From NCBI RefSeq assembly GCF_018829635.1, contig NZ_JAHKKG010000003.1:558001-622000 (forward strand): a DNA stretch of 64,000 nt, written 5' to 3'. Position numbers and translations under genes: made by a program. Numbering within the stretch: position 1 is the first letter of the stretch; each line of letters begins with the position of its first letter. Positions 1 through 9,482 of the stretch are shown one piece after another. The stretch is from Paractinoplanes bogorensis (GTDB taxonomy: Bacteria; Actinomycetota; Actinomycetes; Mycobacteriales; Micromonosporaceae). The notes under the pieces were generated by a model. That model did no database searches and had not been told where the DNA came from. It saw only the letters and a program-made list of their open reading frames with translations.

Positions 1-583
1 CACCCAGGGCGTACAGGTCGGAGCGGCCGTCGACCGGCCGGTTGAGCATGCCGGTCTGCTCGGGGGCGCTGTACGACAGGGTGCCGGCGATCCGGTCGTC
101 GGCCGCCCCGCCCCGCGCGGCCAGCCCGAAGTCGATCAGCCGGCCGGTGCCGGCCCGGTCGACGATCACGTTGTCCGGCTTCACGTCGCGGTGCACCAGG
201 CCGGCCCGGTGCGCGGCGGCCAGCGGGCCGACCAGGTCGACGGCCAGCCGGACGGCCTCGTCCTCGTCGAGCGGCCCGCGGCGCAGCACCTGGGAAAGCG
301 GAGCGCCGTCGATGAACTCGAGCACCAGATAGGCCCCGGCGGGCGACCGGCCGACCTCGAAGATGCGGGGGAGCAGCGGGTGGCCGACGCAGCCGAGCAG
401 GGCCGCCTCGCGGCGGATGGCGGTGAGCGCGCGGTCGGCGTCGACCGCCGACAGCACCTTGAGGGCGTAGTCGTCGCCTTGGCGCCGGACACGATAAACC
501 ACCGTCTCGGCCCCACGGCCGAGCTGCGAGATCACCTCGAGGTCGGAGACCGAACCCGGGGTCGTCCCAAAGATGGCGGTCAA
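1..583 (-). CDS. Serine/threonine protein kinase, N-terminal part (cut by window edge)
   Basis: The reverse-strand frame from a TTG at 583 encodes a Hanks-type kinase domain. The ATP-binding lysine is in YALKVL, the catalytic loop reads HRDVKPDN, the metal-binding motif is DFGLA, and the activation segment ends APEQTG followed by DGRSDLYALG. All catalytic residues are present, so an active kinase is expected. The TTG start is preceded by GGAAGGA with a 4-base gap. The PEQTG...SDLYALG signature matches the kinase of the large hybrid at 4456-9399, and in that family an ATPase and output modules follow the kinase. The rest lies outside the window, so the downstream architecture is inferred. It is divergent from the secreted protein at 754. 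Confidence 0.88.
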   Translation of the reverse strand, partial: MTAIFGTTPGSVSDLEVISQLGRGAETVVYRVRRQGDDYALKVLSAVDADRALTAIRREAALLGCVGHPLLPRIFEVGRSPAGAYLVLEFIDGAPLSQVLRRGPLDEDEAVRLAVDLVGPLAAAHRAGLVHRDVKPDNVIVDRAGTGRLIDFGLAARGGAADDRIAGTLSYSAPEQTGMLNRPVDGRSDLYALG

Positions 584-753
584 CGTGTCCTTCCATTCCC
601 GACGGCTATCCGGACGGTACGCCCCGCACCTGGCGGTATCCACCTTCGCGAGAAAATCGAGTGGGTGGTCGCTATTACCTCAGGACCCGAAATCGGCCCG
701 GCTGCCGATTTCCGACTCTCTCCGCAGGTCATCGACGTGCGACGTTGTCGACC

Positions 754-3462
754 ATGCGTCGTCGTGCCTGCACCGCTGCCGTTGCTCTCGTGCTCACTGC
801 TCTGGTCGCGCCCGCTGCCCCCGCCGCGGCCGCGGTCACCGCGCTGGCCAAGGTGAACTTCCAGCCCGCCACCTCCTCCGTCCCGACCGGTTATACGGCC
901 GACACAGGTGCGGCGTTCACCGCCGCCCGCGGCTACGGCTGGGTCCGCGCGGGCACGAGCGAGCCGCTCGACCTGACCCGCAACACCCGCGACCGTGCGC
1001 GAACGGGCATCGACGCTCGCCTGAACACACTGATCCACCTCCAGTACGGCGACGTGGGCGGGACATCCGGAGTGCTCACCCCGGGCGCGTGGGAGTACGC
1101 CGTGGCCGACGGGACATATCAGGTCACGGTGTCGGCCGGGGACCAGCCCGCGTACGACAGCCGACACACCCTCCGGGTCGAGGGCGTACTCGCCGTGGAC
1201 GGTTTCGTGCCGACCGCCGCGGCCGAGTTCCGCTCGACGACCGTGACCGTGGCGGTCACCGACGGCAAGCTCACCATCGACGCCGTGGGCGGCACCAACA
1301 CCAAGCTGAACTACGTCGAGATCAGCCGGGTCACCGCCGACTTCGCCCTGAAAGCCGACTTCTCGGACGCCGCGACCGCGCCCGCCGCCGGTTACGTACG
1401 CGATTCCGGTGGTGCCTTCACCGCGGCCCGCGGCTACGGCTGGGTCGACCTGGGCGAACGCACCCCGGTCGACCTCACCGGCAACGGGCGCAACCGGAAC
1501 CCGGCCGCGGCCCAGCCCGACCAGCGGCTGGCCACCTTCCTGCACGCGCAACTGCCGGCCGGATCGGCGGGCGTGGCCACTCCCGGCGCCTGGGAGGCCG
1601 CCGTGCCGAACGGGCTGTACACCGTGACCGTCGCCGTCGGGGACGCCGGCACGGCCGTGGACAGCACGAACTGGGTGTCCATCGAGGATCAGAACGCTAT
1701 CGCCGCCTTCACGCCGACCGCCGGCACGAAGTTCGCCACCGCCACCCGGACGGTTCGCGTCACCGACGGCCGGATCACGATCAGCCCGGCCGGGGGAGTC
1801 AACACCAAGTTCGCCTACGCCGACATCGCGGGCGTTCCCGGCGGCGAGACCATTCCTTCCGTACGGACCAGCACGCCCGCCAACGGTGCGGTCGGGGTGC
1901 CCGTCACGACCAGCGTCGTCGAGGATCTCGTGCTGCCCAACGGCGGGGTGCGGGCCGCCTCGCTGACCGGATCGACGGTCACGCTGACCCGCCTGAGCGA
2001 CGGGGCGCCGGTGGCCGCGACCACCATCACCAGCGGTGGGGGAGACGTCATCAACCTCTCGCCGACCGCGCCGCTGGCCCCGCAGACCGCCTACCGGTTC
2101 ACCGTCACCGGCGGCGTCACCGATGTCACGGGCAAGCCGTTCGCGCCGTACTCGATCGTCTTCACCACCGGAGCGAACACCACCGGCGGCACGGTCGCCT
2201 TCGACAAGACGGTCGGCGTGGCCACCGGAGCGCCGTTCACCACCGTCGTGAAGGGACCGGACGGCCGCCTCTACGCGGGCACCCTGGACGGGCGGATCTT
2301 CCGCTTCCCGATCAACGCGGGGGGCACGCTGGGGACGCCGACGATCATTTCGTCCGTACGGGAAAACGCTCTGGCCCTGGGTCTGCCCGGCGCCCCGGCC
2401 CGGACCGTCATCGGCATGGCGTTCGACCCGGCGTCGACGGCAGCCGCCCCGATCCTGTGGGTGACCGACAACTACGAGTACGTCGGGCCGCTCAACGTGC
2501 CCGACTGGTCCGGGCGGATCGGCCGGCTCACCGGGGCGAACCTGGGCACCTACACGCCGGTGGTGGTCGGCCTGCCCCGCTCGGTCAAGGACCACGAGAC
2601 CAACTCGCTGGCGTTCGGGCCGGACGGCGCGCTCTACGTGTCGCAGGGCGCGAACAACGCCATGGGCGCGGCCGACTCGACCTGGGGGAACCGGCCCGAG
2701 CGGCTGCTCAGCGCCGCGATCCTGCGACTCGACCGCTCCCGGTTGCCGGCGACGCTGCCGCTCGACGTGAAGACCGAGGAGGGCGGGAGTTACGACCCGT
2801 ACGGGACGGGAAAGCCTCTGACCCTGTACGCCACCGGCGTGCGCAACGCGTTCGACCTGGTCTGGCACCGCAACGGCCACCTCTACGCACCGACGAACGG
2901 CTCGGCCGCCGGCGGCAACACCCCGGCCACCCCGGCCACGCTGCCCGCGTCGTGCGCCCGCCGCGGCTACACCGGACCGGCCGTGCCCGCACTGACCAAT
3001 GTGCCCACCGCCGAGACCGACTACGTGTTCGACGTGCGCGTGGGCCGCTACTACGGGCACCCCAACCCGGTGCGCTGCGAGTGGGTCCTCGCGGGCGGCA
3101 ACCCGACCGCGGGCACCGACCCGTTCCAGGTCGGCGCCTATCCGGCCGGCACCGCCCCCGACCCGAACTTCGACCTGGCCGGCACGTACGACGCGGGCCT
3201 GCACGCGTCGGCCAACGGCGCGGTCGAATATCGCGGCGGGCTGCTCGACGGCAAGCTGCTGGTGGTCCGCTACTCGGCCGGTCAGGACATCGAGACCTTC
3301 GACGTGGCGCCGTCGGGCGCGCTGTCCAACCGGACGACCGGCATCACCGGCTTCACCGGGTTCAGCCAGCCGCTCGACGTGACCCAGGACCCGGCTACTG
3401 GCTATCTGTACGTGACCGAACTCGGAGCGTCACGAATCACGCTGCTGAAGGCCCGATCGTGA
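754..3462 (+). CDS. Secreted malectin-like / beta-propeller protein
   Basis: A 902-residue exported protein. The ATG at 754 gives a clean signal peptide (MRRRACTAAVALVLTAL then an APAAPAAAA cleavage region), so longer upstream frames were not used. After it come two similar carbohydrate-binding (malectin-like) modules, each with F-T-A-A-R-G-Y-G-W-V and PGAWE...V-A-DGTY patterns (about residues 30-190 and 200-365). Next is a bacterial Ig-like module of the Big_5/SbsA type ending VFTTG (about 370-475). The C-terminal half is a propeller like glucose/sorbosone dehydrogenases, with GPDGRLYAG, DHETNSLAFGPDGALYVSQG and YATGVRNAFDLVWH. Substrate and redox activity cannot be read from the sequence. 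No strong Shine-Dalgarno is visible. Confidence 0.82.
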   Translation: MRRRACTAAVALVLTALVAPAAPAAAAVTALAKVNFQPATSSVPTGYTADTGAAFTAARGYGWVRAGTSEPLDLTRNTRDRARTGIDARLNTLIHLQYGDVGGTSGVLTPGAWEYAVADGTYQVTVSAGDQPAYDSRHTLRVEGVLAVDGFVPTAAAEFRSTTVTVAVTDGKLTIDAVGGTNTKLNYVEISRVTADFALKADFSDAATAPAAGYVRDSGGAFTAARGYGWVDLGERTPVDLTGNGRNRNPAAAQPDQRLATFLHAQLPAGSAGVATPGAWEAAVPNGLYTVTVAVGDAGTAVDSTNWVSIEDQNAIAAFTPTAGTKFATATRTVRVTDGRITISPAGGVNTKFAYADIAGVPGGETIPSVRTSTPANGAVGVPVTTSVVEDLVLPNGGVRAASLTGSTVTLTRLSDGAPVAATTITSGGGDVINLSPTAPLAPQTAYRFTVTGGVTDVTGKPFAPYSIVFTTGANTTGGTVAFDKTVGVATGAPFTTVVKGPDGRLYAGTLDGRIFRFPINAGGTLGTPTIISSVRENALALGLPGAPARTVIGMAFDPASTAAAPILWVTDNYEYVGPLNVPDWSGRIGRLTGANLGTYTPVVVGLPRSVKDHETNSLAFGPDGALYVSQGANNAMGAADSTWGNRPERLLSAAILRLDRSRLPATLPLDVKTEEGGSYDPYGTGKPLTLYATGVRNAFDLVWHRNGHLYAPTNGSAAGGNTPATPATLPASCARRGYTGPAVPALTNVPTAETDYVFDVRVGRYYGHPNPVRCEWVLAGGNPTAGTDPFQVGAYPAGTAPDPNFDLAGTYDAGLHASANGAVEYRGGLLDGKLLVVRYSAGQDIETFDVAPSGALSNRTTGITGFTGFSQPLDVTQDPATGYLYVTELGASRITLLKARS
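2354..2365 (-). repeat. Dispersed 12-mer TTTCCCGTACGG, representative copy
   Basis: Exact copies of TTTCCCGTACGG lie at 2354-2365 (reverse), 6269-6280, 9560-9571, 37008-37019 and 53754-53765. One-change copies lie at 35058-35069, 37609-37620 (reverse), 47004-47015 and 59012-59023. Looser copies lie near 19361, 30523, 42891 and 63355. All nine listed copies are inside coding regions, in different reading frames. Confidence 0.75.
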
Positions 3463-3601
3463 GAAATCCTCCTAACGGCCGAGGCGGGAATGGCTGGTTC
3501 GGCATGGTTCGGCCGAGACCGCCGACGCTAAATTGAGCCGCTCGTATTTACCTGGATCACGGTCTGCGCGGTCCTCTGCACCACGAGGAGCCCGCCCCTC
3601 C

Positions 3602-4459
3602 ATGGCTTTCCGCGCCCGCGCGATCCGTACCACTGTGGTGGGTGCCGTCGCGCTCGCCGTCGTCATCGCGGCCCCGATCGTCTATCGGCAGAACACCGCC
3701 ACCGCGGCCGCGCAGCCGGCGGCCGCCGCCGTCGCACCGGCCGCGGTCGCACCGGCCGTGGTCGTGCCTGTTCAGGCCGCCGCCGTCACGGCCCCCGGCC
3801 GGCTGCTCGACCGGCTCGCCACCACCCCGAAGAAGACCACGATCACCCTGCTCGGCGACTCGACCGGTAACGAGCAGAAGGAGTGGTTCTACCAGCTGTC
3901 CACCTGGATCTCGGCGCGTAACCCGTCATATCGCGCGACCTACCGGCTGTGGAACAGCACGAAGCAGGCGTACGGTCCGTCGGTCCTGCTCCGCGCGGGC
4001 ACCGGCGGCCCCGAGCTGGTGTTCTACAACGGCAGCGTGCCCAGCACCCGGGCCGACTACGCCACCGACACCAAGCGGTTCGCCAAGATGACCGCCCAGG
4101 GCGGCGACCTCTACCTGGTCAGCTACAGCCACAACGAGAACGCCGCGACCACCTATCCGGCCTACGCGACGCTGGTCAACCGGCTCGCGGCCAAGCCGAC
4201 CCGCCCGGTCGTGCTGCCCGTGCTGCAGAACCCCGAGGGCGCGCCCGGCAAGACGTCGCTGCAGCGCTACGCCCACGTCAAGCGGCTCGGCATCATCGAG
4301 AAGCTGGCCAAGGACAAGGGCTGGAGCACGGTCGACGCCTACCGCGCGTTCACCGCGGACAAGCGGGCCCTCAAGACCCTCGTGCCCGACGGCGTGCACC
4401 CCAACGCGGCCGGGCAGGCGGTCTGGCTCTCGGCCGCCCAGAAGGCCTTCCTGCGTTAG
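3602..4459 (+). CDS. Secreted SGNH/GDSL-family hydrolase
   Basis: A 285-residue protein. The ATG at 3602 has GAGGAG 11 bases upstream and begins a basic, hydrophobic N terminus (MAFRARAIRTTVVGAVALAV) followed by an Ala/Pro/Val-rich linker, so it is probably secreted or membrane-anchored. The SGNH block I is LLGDSTGNE, with the nucleophile Ser in GDS, and block V is VPDGVHPN, supplying Asp and His. These support an esterase, lipase or deacetylase role on an extracellular glycan or lipid, but the substrate is unknown. Its TAG stop overlaps the stop codon of the convergent hybrid kinase by four bases (4456-4459). Confidence 0.85.
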   Translation: MAFRARAIRTTVVGAVALAVVIAAPIVYRQNTATAAAQPAAAAVAPAAVAPAVVVPVQAAAVTAPGRLLDRLATTPKKTTITLLGDSTGNEQKEWFYQLSTWISARNPSYRATYRLWNSTKQAYGPSVLLRAGTGGPELVFYNGSVPSTRADYATDTKRFAKMTAQGGDLYLVSYSHNENAATTYPAYATLVNRLAAKPTRPVVLPVLQNPEGAPGKTSLQRYAHVKRLGIIEKLAKDKGWSTVDAYRAFTADKRALKTLVPDGVHPNAAGQAVWLSAAQKAFLR

Positions 4460-7400
4460 TGCAGGGCCGGCTCGGCCACCCGCACCACGTCGCGTCCGGC
4501 CGCCTTGGCCTCGTAGAGCGCGGCGTCGGCGCGGCCCAGCACAGCCTCGTGATCGTCCGCGCTGTGAGCCACCGCGACCCCGATGCTGACCGTGACGAAA
4601 CCGTCGGGCCCGTCCGGATGCGGGATCCGCAGCCCGCGGATGCCCGCGCGCACCCGCTCGGCCAGTGACCGGGCGACCTCCGGGTCGGCGTCGCCCAGGA
4701 TGATCACGAACTCCTCACCGCCGTACCGGCAGGCCAGGTCGGTGCCCGCCCGGATGGTGCCGTTCAGCGACGCGCCCACCTTGCGCAGGCACTCGTCGCC
4801 CGCCTGGTGCCCGAAGCGGTCGTTGTACTTCTTGAAGAAGTCGACGTCGATCATCAGCACCGCGTAGCCCAGCCCGGAGTGCCGCAGCCGGTCGTGGTGT
4901 GCGCTCAGACCCTCGGAGAACCGGCGCCGGTTGTAGAGCCCGGTCAGCGCGTCCGTGCGGTTCAGCTCCTCGAGCCGGGCGTTCATCGCTTCCCACTCGC
5001 GGGTGCGCTCGGCGACCTTGTCCTCCAGGCTCGCGTTCAGCATGGCGTTGTTGAGCGACACCACCAGCTGGCCGGTGATCAGCTTGACCGCGTCCAGCCG
5101 GTCGGCCGTGAACAGCCCGCTGGTCTGCCGGTTGGCCAGCACCAGGACCGCGCGCAGGGCATCGCCCTGCAGCACCGGCACGACCAGCATCGAGCAGCGC
5201 TGGGCGCCGTTGAGGAACGGGTCGCGGGCGAAGCGGTCGTCCCGCGTGGCGTCCTCCACCAGCAAGACGTCCCGGGTGCGTACGGCGTAATGGAAAGCAC
5301 TCGCCGGCAGCAGGCCGTAGATCTCGGCGCCCTCCAGATCGAGCTCGACCGCCCCGTCCGGCCCGCCGGGCAGGAACCATTCGCCGTCCTCGCCGTGCAC
5401 CAGAAGCACCACTTCGGAGGCTCCGGTGAGCGCGGTGAGCTGCTCGACGATCTGCGCCCGCAGCGCGCCCAGGTCGCGGGCCCCGCTCAGCGCCAGCGAA
5501 GCGTTCAGGATCGCCGTCGTGTCCAGGGCGTCCGACCGCAGGCCGGTGGTGCCGCGCGACCGCGCCCGCCGCTCGGTCGAGCGCAGGTCCGGATGGGCGG
5601 TCCGCAGCTGGGTGACCTTGCCGCTCGCGCCCCACTCCTCGTAGACCCGCAGCGCCTCGGCGATGTGCAACCGGCCGCCCGCCTGCAGCCCGACCGAGAA
5701 GTGCAGCTTGGCCGCGCGTTCGAGGATCAGCGCGGCGTGCCAGGGCCGCTGCCGCGACTGCGCGGCCTGCACGGCGTGGTCGAACGACACGTACGCGGTC
5801 GACATGTCCCCGCGCAGCCAGGCCTCCTCGGCGGTCAGCCACATCGCGAGGTGCCCGAAGTTGGCCGGGCAGTCCGTGGCCCGCTCCCGCAGCCAGGTCA
5901 GGCTCTCGACCACCTCGAGATAGCCGGGGTCGCCGGTCCGGCCCTCCGGCGCCAGCGCGTGCAGGCGCGAGGCCTGGGCCAGGGCCGACAGCACGTGGGT
6001 CTGGGTGGCGAGATAGCCGGGCAGCACGGGCAGCCCGCGCCGGGCCGGGGCCGCGTGCCGACGCAGTTCCTCGTCGTCGCCGAACACCGCCGCGGCCAGG
6101 GCCCGGCACAGGTGGAAGACGTTGGTCGGCAGCGCCTCGGGTGGCATCGCGGCCAGGTGGGCGGCCTCGGTGAAACCCGCGTCGTCCAGGCTGCCCGGCG
6201 GGGCGGTGCGTCCCTGCAGCGCCCGGGCGAGCTGCCGGTGCGCGACGGCCACGGCGCCGAAGAACTGGTTTCCCGTACGGGCGTCGAACGCCAGCGCCGA
6301 CTCGATGTCCGCCAGGTATTCGTCGAGAGCGGCGGCCGACTCGAGGCGACCGAGCACGATCGCGTTCCAGGCACCGGCCGCCATCTCGAGCTCGCCGCCG
6401 CGCACCAGGCCCTCGAGACCCCGGCGCAGCTCGTCCAGCGTCTCCTCGATCGGCGCGGTCCACACCTGCAGCTGCATCGCGTAGCGGTAGCGGGCCAGCG
6501 AGGTGAAGGGCTCATAGTCGCGGCCCTCGGCCACCTGGAGGACGTGCCGGCCGATCCGCTCGCCCGGAAGGTAGTGGCCGGTCATCTGCAGCAGCATCAT
6601 GCCGAGCGAGGTCAGGGTGGCGGCGAGTTGCGGGGACGGGCCGTAGCCGATCCACGCGCGCCAGCTCTGCATCAGCACCCAGCTGCCGGTCAGCCGATCG
6701 CCGAGCAGGAAGCACATCGGCATGAGCTTGCTGTAGATCCGCGTGGTGGCCAGCACCCGCGGGTCGCTGATCTCGGGGCGGGCCCGGTCGGCCGCCGGGT
6801 CGAGCCGGTCGGCCCAGGCCAGCAGCTCGCGGAAGTACTCCGGCATCTGCCCGAGGAACGCGGGCGTGGGCAGTTCCTCGCCGAGCCGGACGAGCAGCTG
6901 CTTGCCAAGCTCGAGGGCCTCGGCCTGCCGGGAGCGCTGCGCGAGGCTGCTCAGCTGCACCACGGCCACCGAGGTCAGCCAGATCGGATCGGGCCGGCCC
7001 CGCTCCACGGCGGCGTAGACGACATCGGCCTCGTCGAGCCGGCCCAGCAGATAGAGCGCCCGGTGCCGGCGCGCGCGGGCGTCCAGCACCACCGGGTCGT
7101 CGTCGGCGGTGGCCAGTCCGGCCAGGGCCTCGTCGGCGGCGACGGCGAAACGCTCGGCCGCCTCGTGGTTGCCGGCCGTGGTGGCGCTCTCGGCGGCCAC
7201 CATGAACAACCCGGCCATCGTGCGTCCCTCGGCCGGGTCGGTGACCAGGCCGGCCGCCTCAAGATACTGCTCGGCGGCCAGCACCGCGGTGCCGGGATCG
7301 CCGGCCAGGCGCCGGGCCATGTCCAGCCGCATGCGCCGGCGCGGCTCCTCGGCGAGGCCGTCCAGCACGGCCTGGCGTACCCGCTCATGCCGGAACTTCG

Positions 7401-9399
7401 GGTGCGTCGGCGCCGTCGCGTTGCCCGGTGAGGTCGCGACGATGATCAGTTCGTCCTCCAGCGCCGGATACATCGGGGCCAGCAACTCGACCAGGGGAAT
7501 GCCGGCGGCCCGGGCGATGACGATGTTGGAGACGTCGTAGCCCAGCAGCGCGATCATCTGCAGCAGCATCCGGGTCTCGGGCGGCTGGTGGTCGATCCGG
7601 TCGCGCAGCAGGCCGGACACGTCGCTGCGGGCGGCCTGCTGCCGGATCATCTCGTCGTCCCAGCGCCACCCGTCCTCGCCGAGGGACAGGGCGCCGCCGT
7701 GCCGCAGCGCGTTGGCCAGCTCGAGAGTGTCCGAGGGATTGCCGCCGGTCCACGGGTGGAGCAGGCCGGCCAGATGCTCGGCGGCCGGGCCGGGCAGCCG
7801 CAGCATCTCGCGCAGCAGGTCGCGGGAACCCTCCAGCGGTAGGTTGTGCAGGTGCAGCACCGGGACACCGGCCCACCGCCGGGCCGCCCCGGCCGGATCG
7901 ACGTCGGCCGGCCGGAACGCCCCGACCAGGAGCATGCCGTCGATGCCCGGCTCGGTGAGCAGCGCATGCATCAGGTCGAGCGAGGTCGGGTCGGCCCACT
8001 GGATGTCCTCGACCGCGAGCAGCAGCGGGCGGCGCGGGCTGACCACGGTGCCGACCAGCGCCACCACCGCCTGGCGCAGCCGCGCGCCGGTGTCCGTGTC
8101 GCCGGTGTCGGCCAGGTCGGACGGACCGTCGCCGCGCAACAGGGTGCCGAACTCGGGCAGGGCCGCCGCGATCAGGCCGGCGTTCGGGCCGAGGGCCTCG
8201 ATCAGCGAGACCCGCAGGCCGGCGAGGGCCTCGGGCGGCTCGGCCAGCAGCAGGCGGCCGAGCCGGCGCAGCGCGTGCAGCACCGGTCCGGCCGTGGCGC
8301 CCTGCCGCACCGGATCGGCCCGGCCGGTGACGAACCAGCCGCCGCGGGTGGCGACCGGCCGGCGCAACGCGTTGATCAGGGCGGTCTTGCCGGCGCCGGC
8401 CTGCCCGCACACGAAGATGCCGCGCCCGCCACCGAGCACCGCCTCCTCCCAGGCCGCGCGCAGGGCGATCACCTCGGTGTCCCGGCCGACCAGCATCGAC
8501 GGGGCGGTGAGCCGGGGCGGGAAGTCACGCTCGCCGAGCGGGAACGACCCGTCCGGATCCTCGCGCAGCCGGGCCAGGTCGTGGGCGAGGCCGTCGGCAC
8601 TCTGGTAGCGGCGGTCGGGTTCCTTCTCGAGCAGCTTGGCGACGATCGCCGAGAGCATCGGCGGGGTCTCGCGGCGCAGCTCGATCAGCGGGGTCGGCAC
8701 CCGCAGCAGCAGGTCGCGGACGAGCTGCAGGTCGTCGTCGTGGGGGAACGGCGGATGCCCGGCCACCAGCTCGTAGAGGGTGGCGCCGAGCGCGTACAGA
8801 TCGGCCCGATGGTCGACCGGAAGCCCGGTGCGGCCGGTCTGCTCGGGCGGCAGATAGGCCAGCGTGCCCTCGATCTCGCGCACGTCGCCGAAGGCGCTCT
8901 GGTCCTCGCTGAACAGGCTGGACACGTCGAAGTCGACCAGGCACGGGTAGCCGGCGTCGTCGAGCACGATGTTGGCCGGGTTGATGTCCTTGTGCACGAC
9001 ACCGCGCGAGTGCATGGCGGCGATGACCCGGGCCAGCCGGTGGGCCAGCCGGGGCACCTCGCCGAGCTCGATCTCGCGGGCCGCCACCGCGTAGGCCAGG
9101 GTGCGCCCGCCCGCGTCGAGCAGGATCTCGGCGTCCGGATGGGTCCAGGGCGCGAGCCGCCCCAGACCCGGCAACCCGGCCAGCCGTTCCAGCAGGGCGT
9201 GCTCCCGGCGCCGGCGGGTCGGGCCGCTCGGGCCGAGGAACTCCTTCCAGATGACGCTGGTCTCGCCGTCCTGCAGATAGACCCGCTTGACCTGGGTGCG
9301 GTCGGTCGACGAGAGAACGGCGTAGTGGGAGCCGGCCGTGAGCAGCTCTTGCGGCCGCTCCTCCGCGCTCTCCACGCCCATCGTCACCGCCCGCCTCAC
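4456..9399 (-). CDS. Hybrid Ser/Thr kinase - ATPase - GAF - GGEEF diguanylate cyclase
   Basis: A 1647-residue signalling protein. Residues 25-290 form a kinase domain with K52 in VIWKEF, catalytic loop HKDINPAN (D138), DFD at 156-158 in place of DFG, and PPEQTGRTG. Residues about 300-620 are an AAA-type ATPase with Walker A GQAGAGKT (332-339) and Walker B LLLAVED near 460. A long helical TPR-like region follows, then a GAF domain (about 1300-1440), a short coiled coil and a GGDEF domain with RYGGEEF (GGEEF at 1560-1564). The GGEEF signature is the active form. The I-site RxxD is not canonical (AGTD). The domain set predicts c-di-GMP synthesis controlled by ligand sensing and phosphorylation. 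The start could be GTG 9399, GTG 9387 or ATG 9381. Confidence 0.93.
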   Translation of the reverse strand: MRRAVTMGVESAEERPQELLTAGSHYAVLSSTDRTQVKRVYLQDGETSVIWKEFLGPSGPTRRRREHALLERLAGLPGLGRLAPWTHPDAEILLDAGGRTLAYAVAAREIELGEVPRLAHRLARVIAAMHSRGVVHKDINPANIVLDDAGYPCLVDFDVSSLFSEDQSAFGDVREIEGTLAYLPPEQTGRTGLPVDHRADLYALGATLYELVAGHPPFPHDDDLQLVRDLLLRVPTPLIELRRETPPMLSAIVAKLLEKEPDRRYQSADGLAHDLARLREDPDGSFPLGERDFPPRLTAPSMLVGRDTEVIALRAAWEEAVLGGGRGIFVCGQAGAGKTALINALRRPVATRGGWFVTGRADPVRQGATAGPVLHALRRLGRLLLAEPPEALAGLRVSLIEALGPNAGLIAAALPEFGTLLRGDGPSDLADTGDTDTGARLRQAVVALVGTVVSPRRPLLLAVEDIQWADPTSLDLMHALLTEPGIDGMLLVGAFRPADVDPAGAARRWAGVPVLHLHNLPLEGSRDLLREMLRLPGPAAEHLAGLLHPWTGGNPSDTLELANALRHGGALSLGEDGWRWDDEMIRQQAARSDVSGLLRDRIDHQPPETRMLLQMIALLGYDVSNIVIARAAGIPLVELLAPMYPALEDELIIVATSPGNATAPTHPKFRHERVRQAVLDGLAEEPRRRMRLDMARRLAGDPGTAVLAAEQYLEAAGLVTDPAEGRTMAGLFMVAAESATTAGNHEAAERFAVAADEALAGLATADDDPVVLDARARRHRALYLLGRLDEADVVYAAVERGRPDPIWLTSVAVVQLSSLAQRSRQAEALELGKQLLVRLGEELPTPAFLGQMPEYFRELLAWADRLDPAADRARPEISDPRVLATTRIYSKLMPMCFLLGDRLTGSWVLMQSWRAWIGYGPSPQLAATLTSLGMMLLQMTGHYLPGERIGRHVLQVAEGRDYEPFTSLARYRYAMQLQVWTAPIEETLDELRRGLEGLVRGGELEMAAGAWNAIVLGRLESAAALDEYLADIESALAFDARTGNQFFGAVAVAHRQLARALQGRTAPPGSLDDAGFTEAAHLAAMPPEALPTNVFHLCRALAAAVFGDDEELRRHAAPARRGLPVLPGYLATQTHVLSALAQASRLHALAPEGRTGDPGYLEVVESLTWLRERATDCPANFGHLAMWLTAEEAWLRGDMSTAYVSFDHAVQAAQSRQRPWHAALILERAAKLHFSVGLQAGGRLHIAEALRVYEEWGASGKVTQLRTAHPDLRSTERRARSRGTTGLRSDALDTTAILNASLALSGARDLGALRAQIVEQLTALTGASEVVLLVHGEDGEWFLPGGPDGAVELDLEGAEIYGLLPASAFHYAVRTRDVLLVEDATRDDRFARDPFLNGAQRCSMLVVPVLQGDALRAVLVLANRQTSGLFTADRLDAVKLITGQLVVSLNNAMLNASLEDKVAERTREWEAMNARLEELNRTDALTGLYNRRRFSEGLSAHHDRLRHSGLGYAVLMIDVDFFKKYNDRFGHQAGDECLRKVGASLNGTIRAGTDLACRYGGEEFVIILGDADPEVARSLAERVRAGIRGLRIPHPDGPDGFVTVSIGVAVAHSADDHEAVLGRADAALYEAKAAGRDVVRVAEPALH

Positions 9400-9482
9400 C
9401 GGTCCCGCATCGGCCGCGGGCTTCGCCTTATCCCTGTTCGGTCCGAACCGGCGCTTCGTGAGGAAAGTGCCCGGACCGGGGA

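Noticed and set aside
573..3536. Long open frames of 987 and 874 codons on both strands over the secreted propeller gene
   Set aside because: They are low-complexity and Arg/Gly-rich with no domains. The frame from 754 has a signal peptide and recognisable modules.
6269..6280. TTTCCCGTACGG as a transcription-factor operator
   Set aside because: The exact copies lie inside coding regions of unrelated genes and not in promoters, so an operator role is unlikely.
4807..7431. An 874-codon open frame antisense to the hybrid kinase gene
   Set aside because: It has no motifs and is Gln/Arg/Gly-biased, whereas the reverse frame has kinase, ATPase, GAF and GGEEF signatures.
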